In this document: in pieces, positions 63,621-64,000 of the stretch | Layout of the letters: each line of letters starts with the position of its first letter | How positions within the stretch are numbered: position 1 is the first letter of the stretch | Source: Gymnogyps californianus | Lineage: Eukaryota > Chordata > Aves > Accipitriformes > Cathartidae | Reading direction: 5' to 3' | NCBI RefSeq assembly: GCF_018139145.2 | Contig: NC_059475.1 | Span: forward strand, 8,487,937-8,551,936 | Length of the DNA stretch: 64,000 nt | Translations under genes and position numbers: made by a program | The notes under the pieces: model-generated | Told to the model about the DNA's origin: nothing | What the model saw: the letters and a program-made list of their open reading frames with translations, nothing else | The model's database searches: none

Positions 63621-64000
63621 ATTCAGCTGATACTCTTTCAATGTTTTCATAAGAGCAAGTGCTCAAATAAGCATAACAGTAAATGGTCACAATGTGTCAG
63701 ACATACTTTTTTTTTTTAGAGTATGAAAGAAAGGACATGAATATATCTAGAGGGAGAAACATCTTTTTTTGGGCAAGGGATTTATTGAATTCAGCAAGTG
63801 TTTACATACTAGTTTAAGAAAGACCTGATCATTGTTCAGGTTATTTGGCTTAAAATACTAATAGTATATCCTAAACGCATATATAATAAGACTGTGCTGT
63901 CAGTTCAAAATAAAGTTAAGGCACAAGGCTGAGGGAACATATGGACTTTGAATGAATTTTAGGTTTCGTCAGGTATGATCTGTGGCAGAGCAAACAAACC

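Larger units (their letters stand above)
44631..64000 (+). other. ELP4: ELP4 intron 9, 5' part; likely PAX6 downstream regulatory domain
   Basis: At least 19.4 kb of intron running off the window without reaching a final exon. In mammals the corresponding ELP4 intron holds the PAX6 downstream regulatory region, including SIMO. Here several complex, motif-rich blocks alternate with AT-rich filler; they are listed separately. Stretches 46200-47500, 52200-53500, 54700-56500, 58700-59380 and 59450-62100 show mainly AT-rich sequence with nothing I can name with confidence. The regulatory role is inferred from gene identity and position, not from an alignment. Confidence 0.7.

Overview
This is a 64 kb piece of a vertebrate nuclear gene, not a gene-dense or microbial region. 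Six short exons on the + strand, with canonical AG/GT borders and a continuous reading frame, encode 254 residues of ELP4, the Elongator complex subunit 4 (PAXNEB family). By my recollection of the human protein and its exon structure they correspond to exons 4 to 9 of 10. Exons 1-3 lie upstream of the window. The exon for the C-terminal tail (exon 10) was not found and should lie downstream. I saw no other protein-coding gene, rRNA, tRNA or CRISPR array. The listed short open frames are chance frames in AT-rich intron DNA, apart from those that overlap the exons.

The repeats suggest a bird or other sauropsid. Two or three pieces of CR1-type LINE 3' end are present, one with the typical ATTCTATG octamer tail. 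There is one old amniote MIR-like SINE. No Alu, L1 or B1 elements were recognised, and interspersed repeats are sparse. Species cannot be fixed from the window alone.

Layout: intron 3 (part) 1-5836; exon 4 5837-5968; intron 4; exon 5 11668-11807; intron 5, with CR1 pieces; exon 6 21607-21691; intron 6, with a GC-richer patch and an RFX-type X-box; exon 7 27129-27317; intron 7 (14.4 kb), with a CTCF-like site, the SINE and a near-perfect MAF recognition element; exon 8 41710-41818; intron 8; exon 9 44524-44630; intron 9 (at least 19.4 kb, running off the end).

The context matters more than the coding content. In vertebrates ELP4 lies tail-to-tail with PAX6, and the last ELP4 introns carry the PAX6 downstream regulatory region, including the SIMO enhancer, which PAX6 itself binds. 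Intron 9 here contains a series of 200-550 bp blocks that look like conserved noncoding enhancers: they are less homopolymeric than the flanks and dense in homeodomain, POU, SOX, NKX2, OTX and PAX6-like motifs. The most notable are a PAX6 paired-domain core at 49882-49890, a palindromic T-box site abutting a perfect octamer at 56669-56691, an NKX2-type cluster at 45.4-45.95 kb, and an OTX-type octamer seen four times on one strand. These are motif readings made by eye. No alignment was run, so conservation and enhancer function are inferred.
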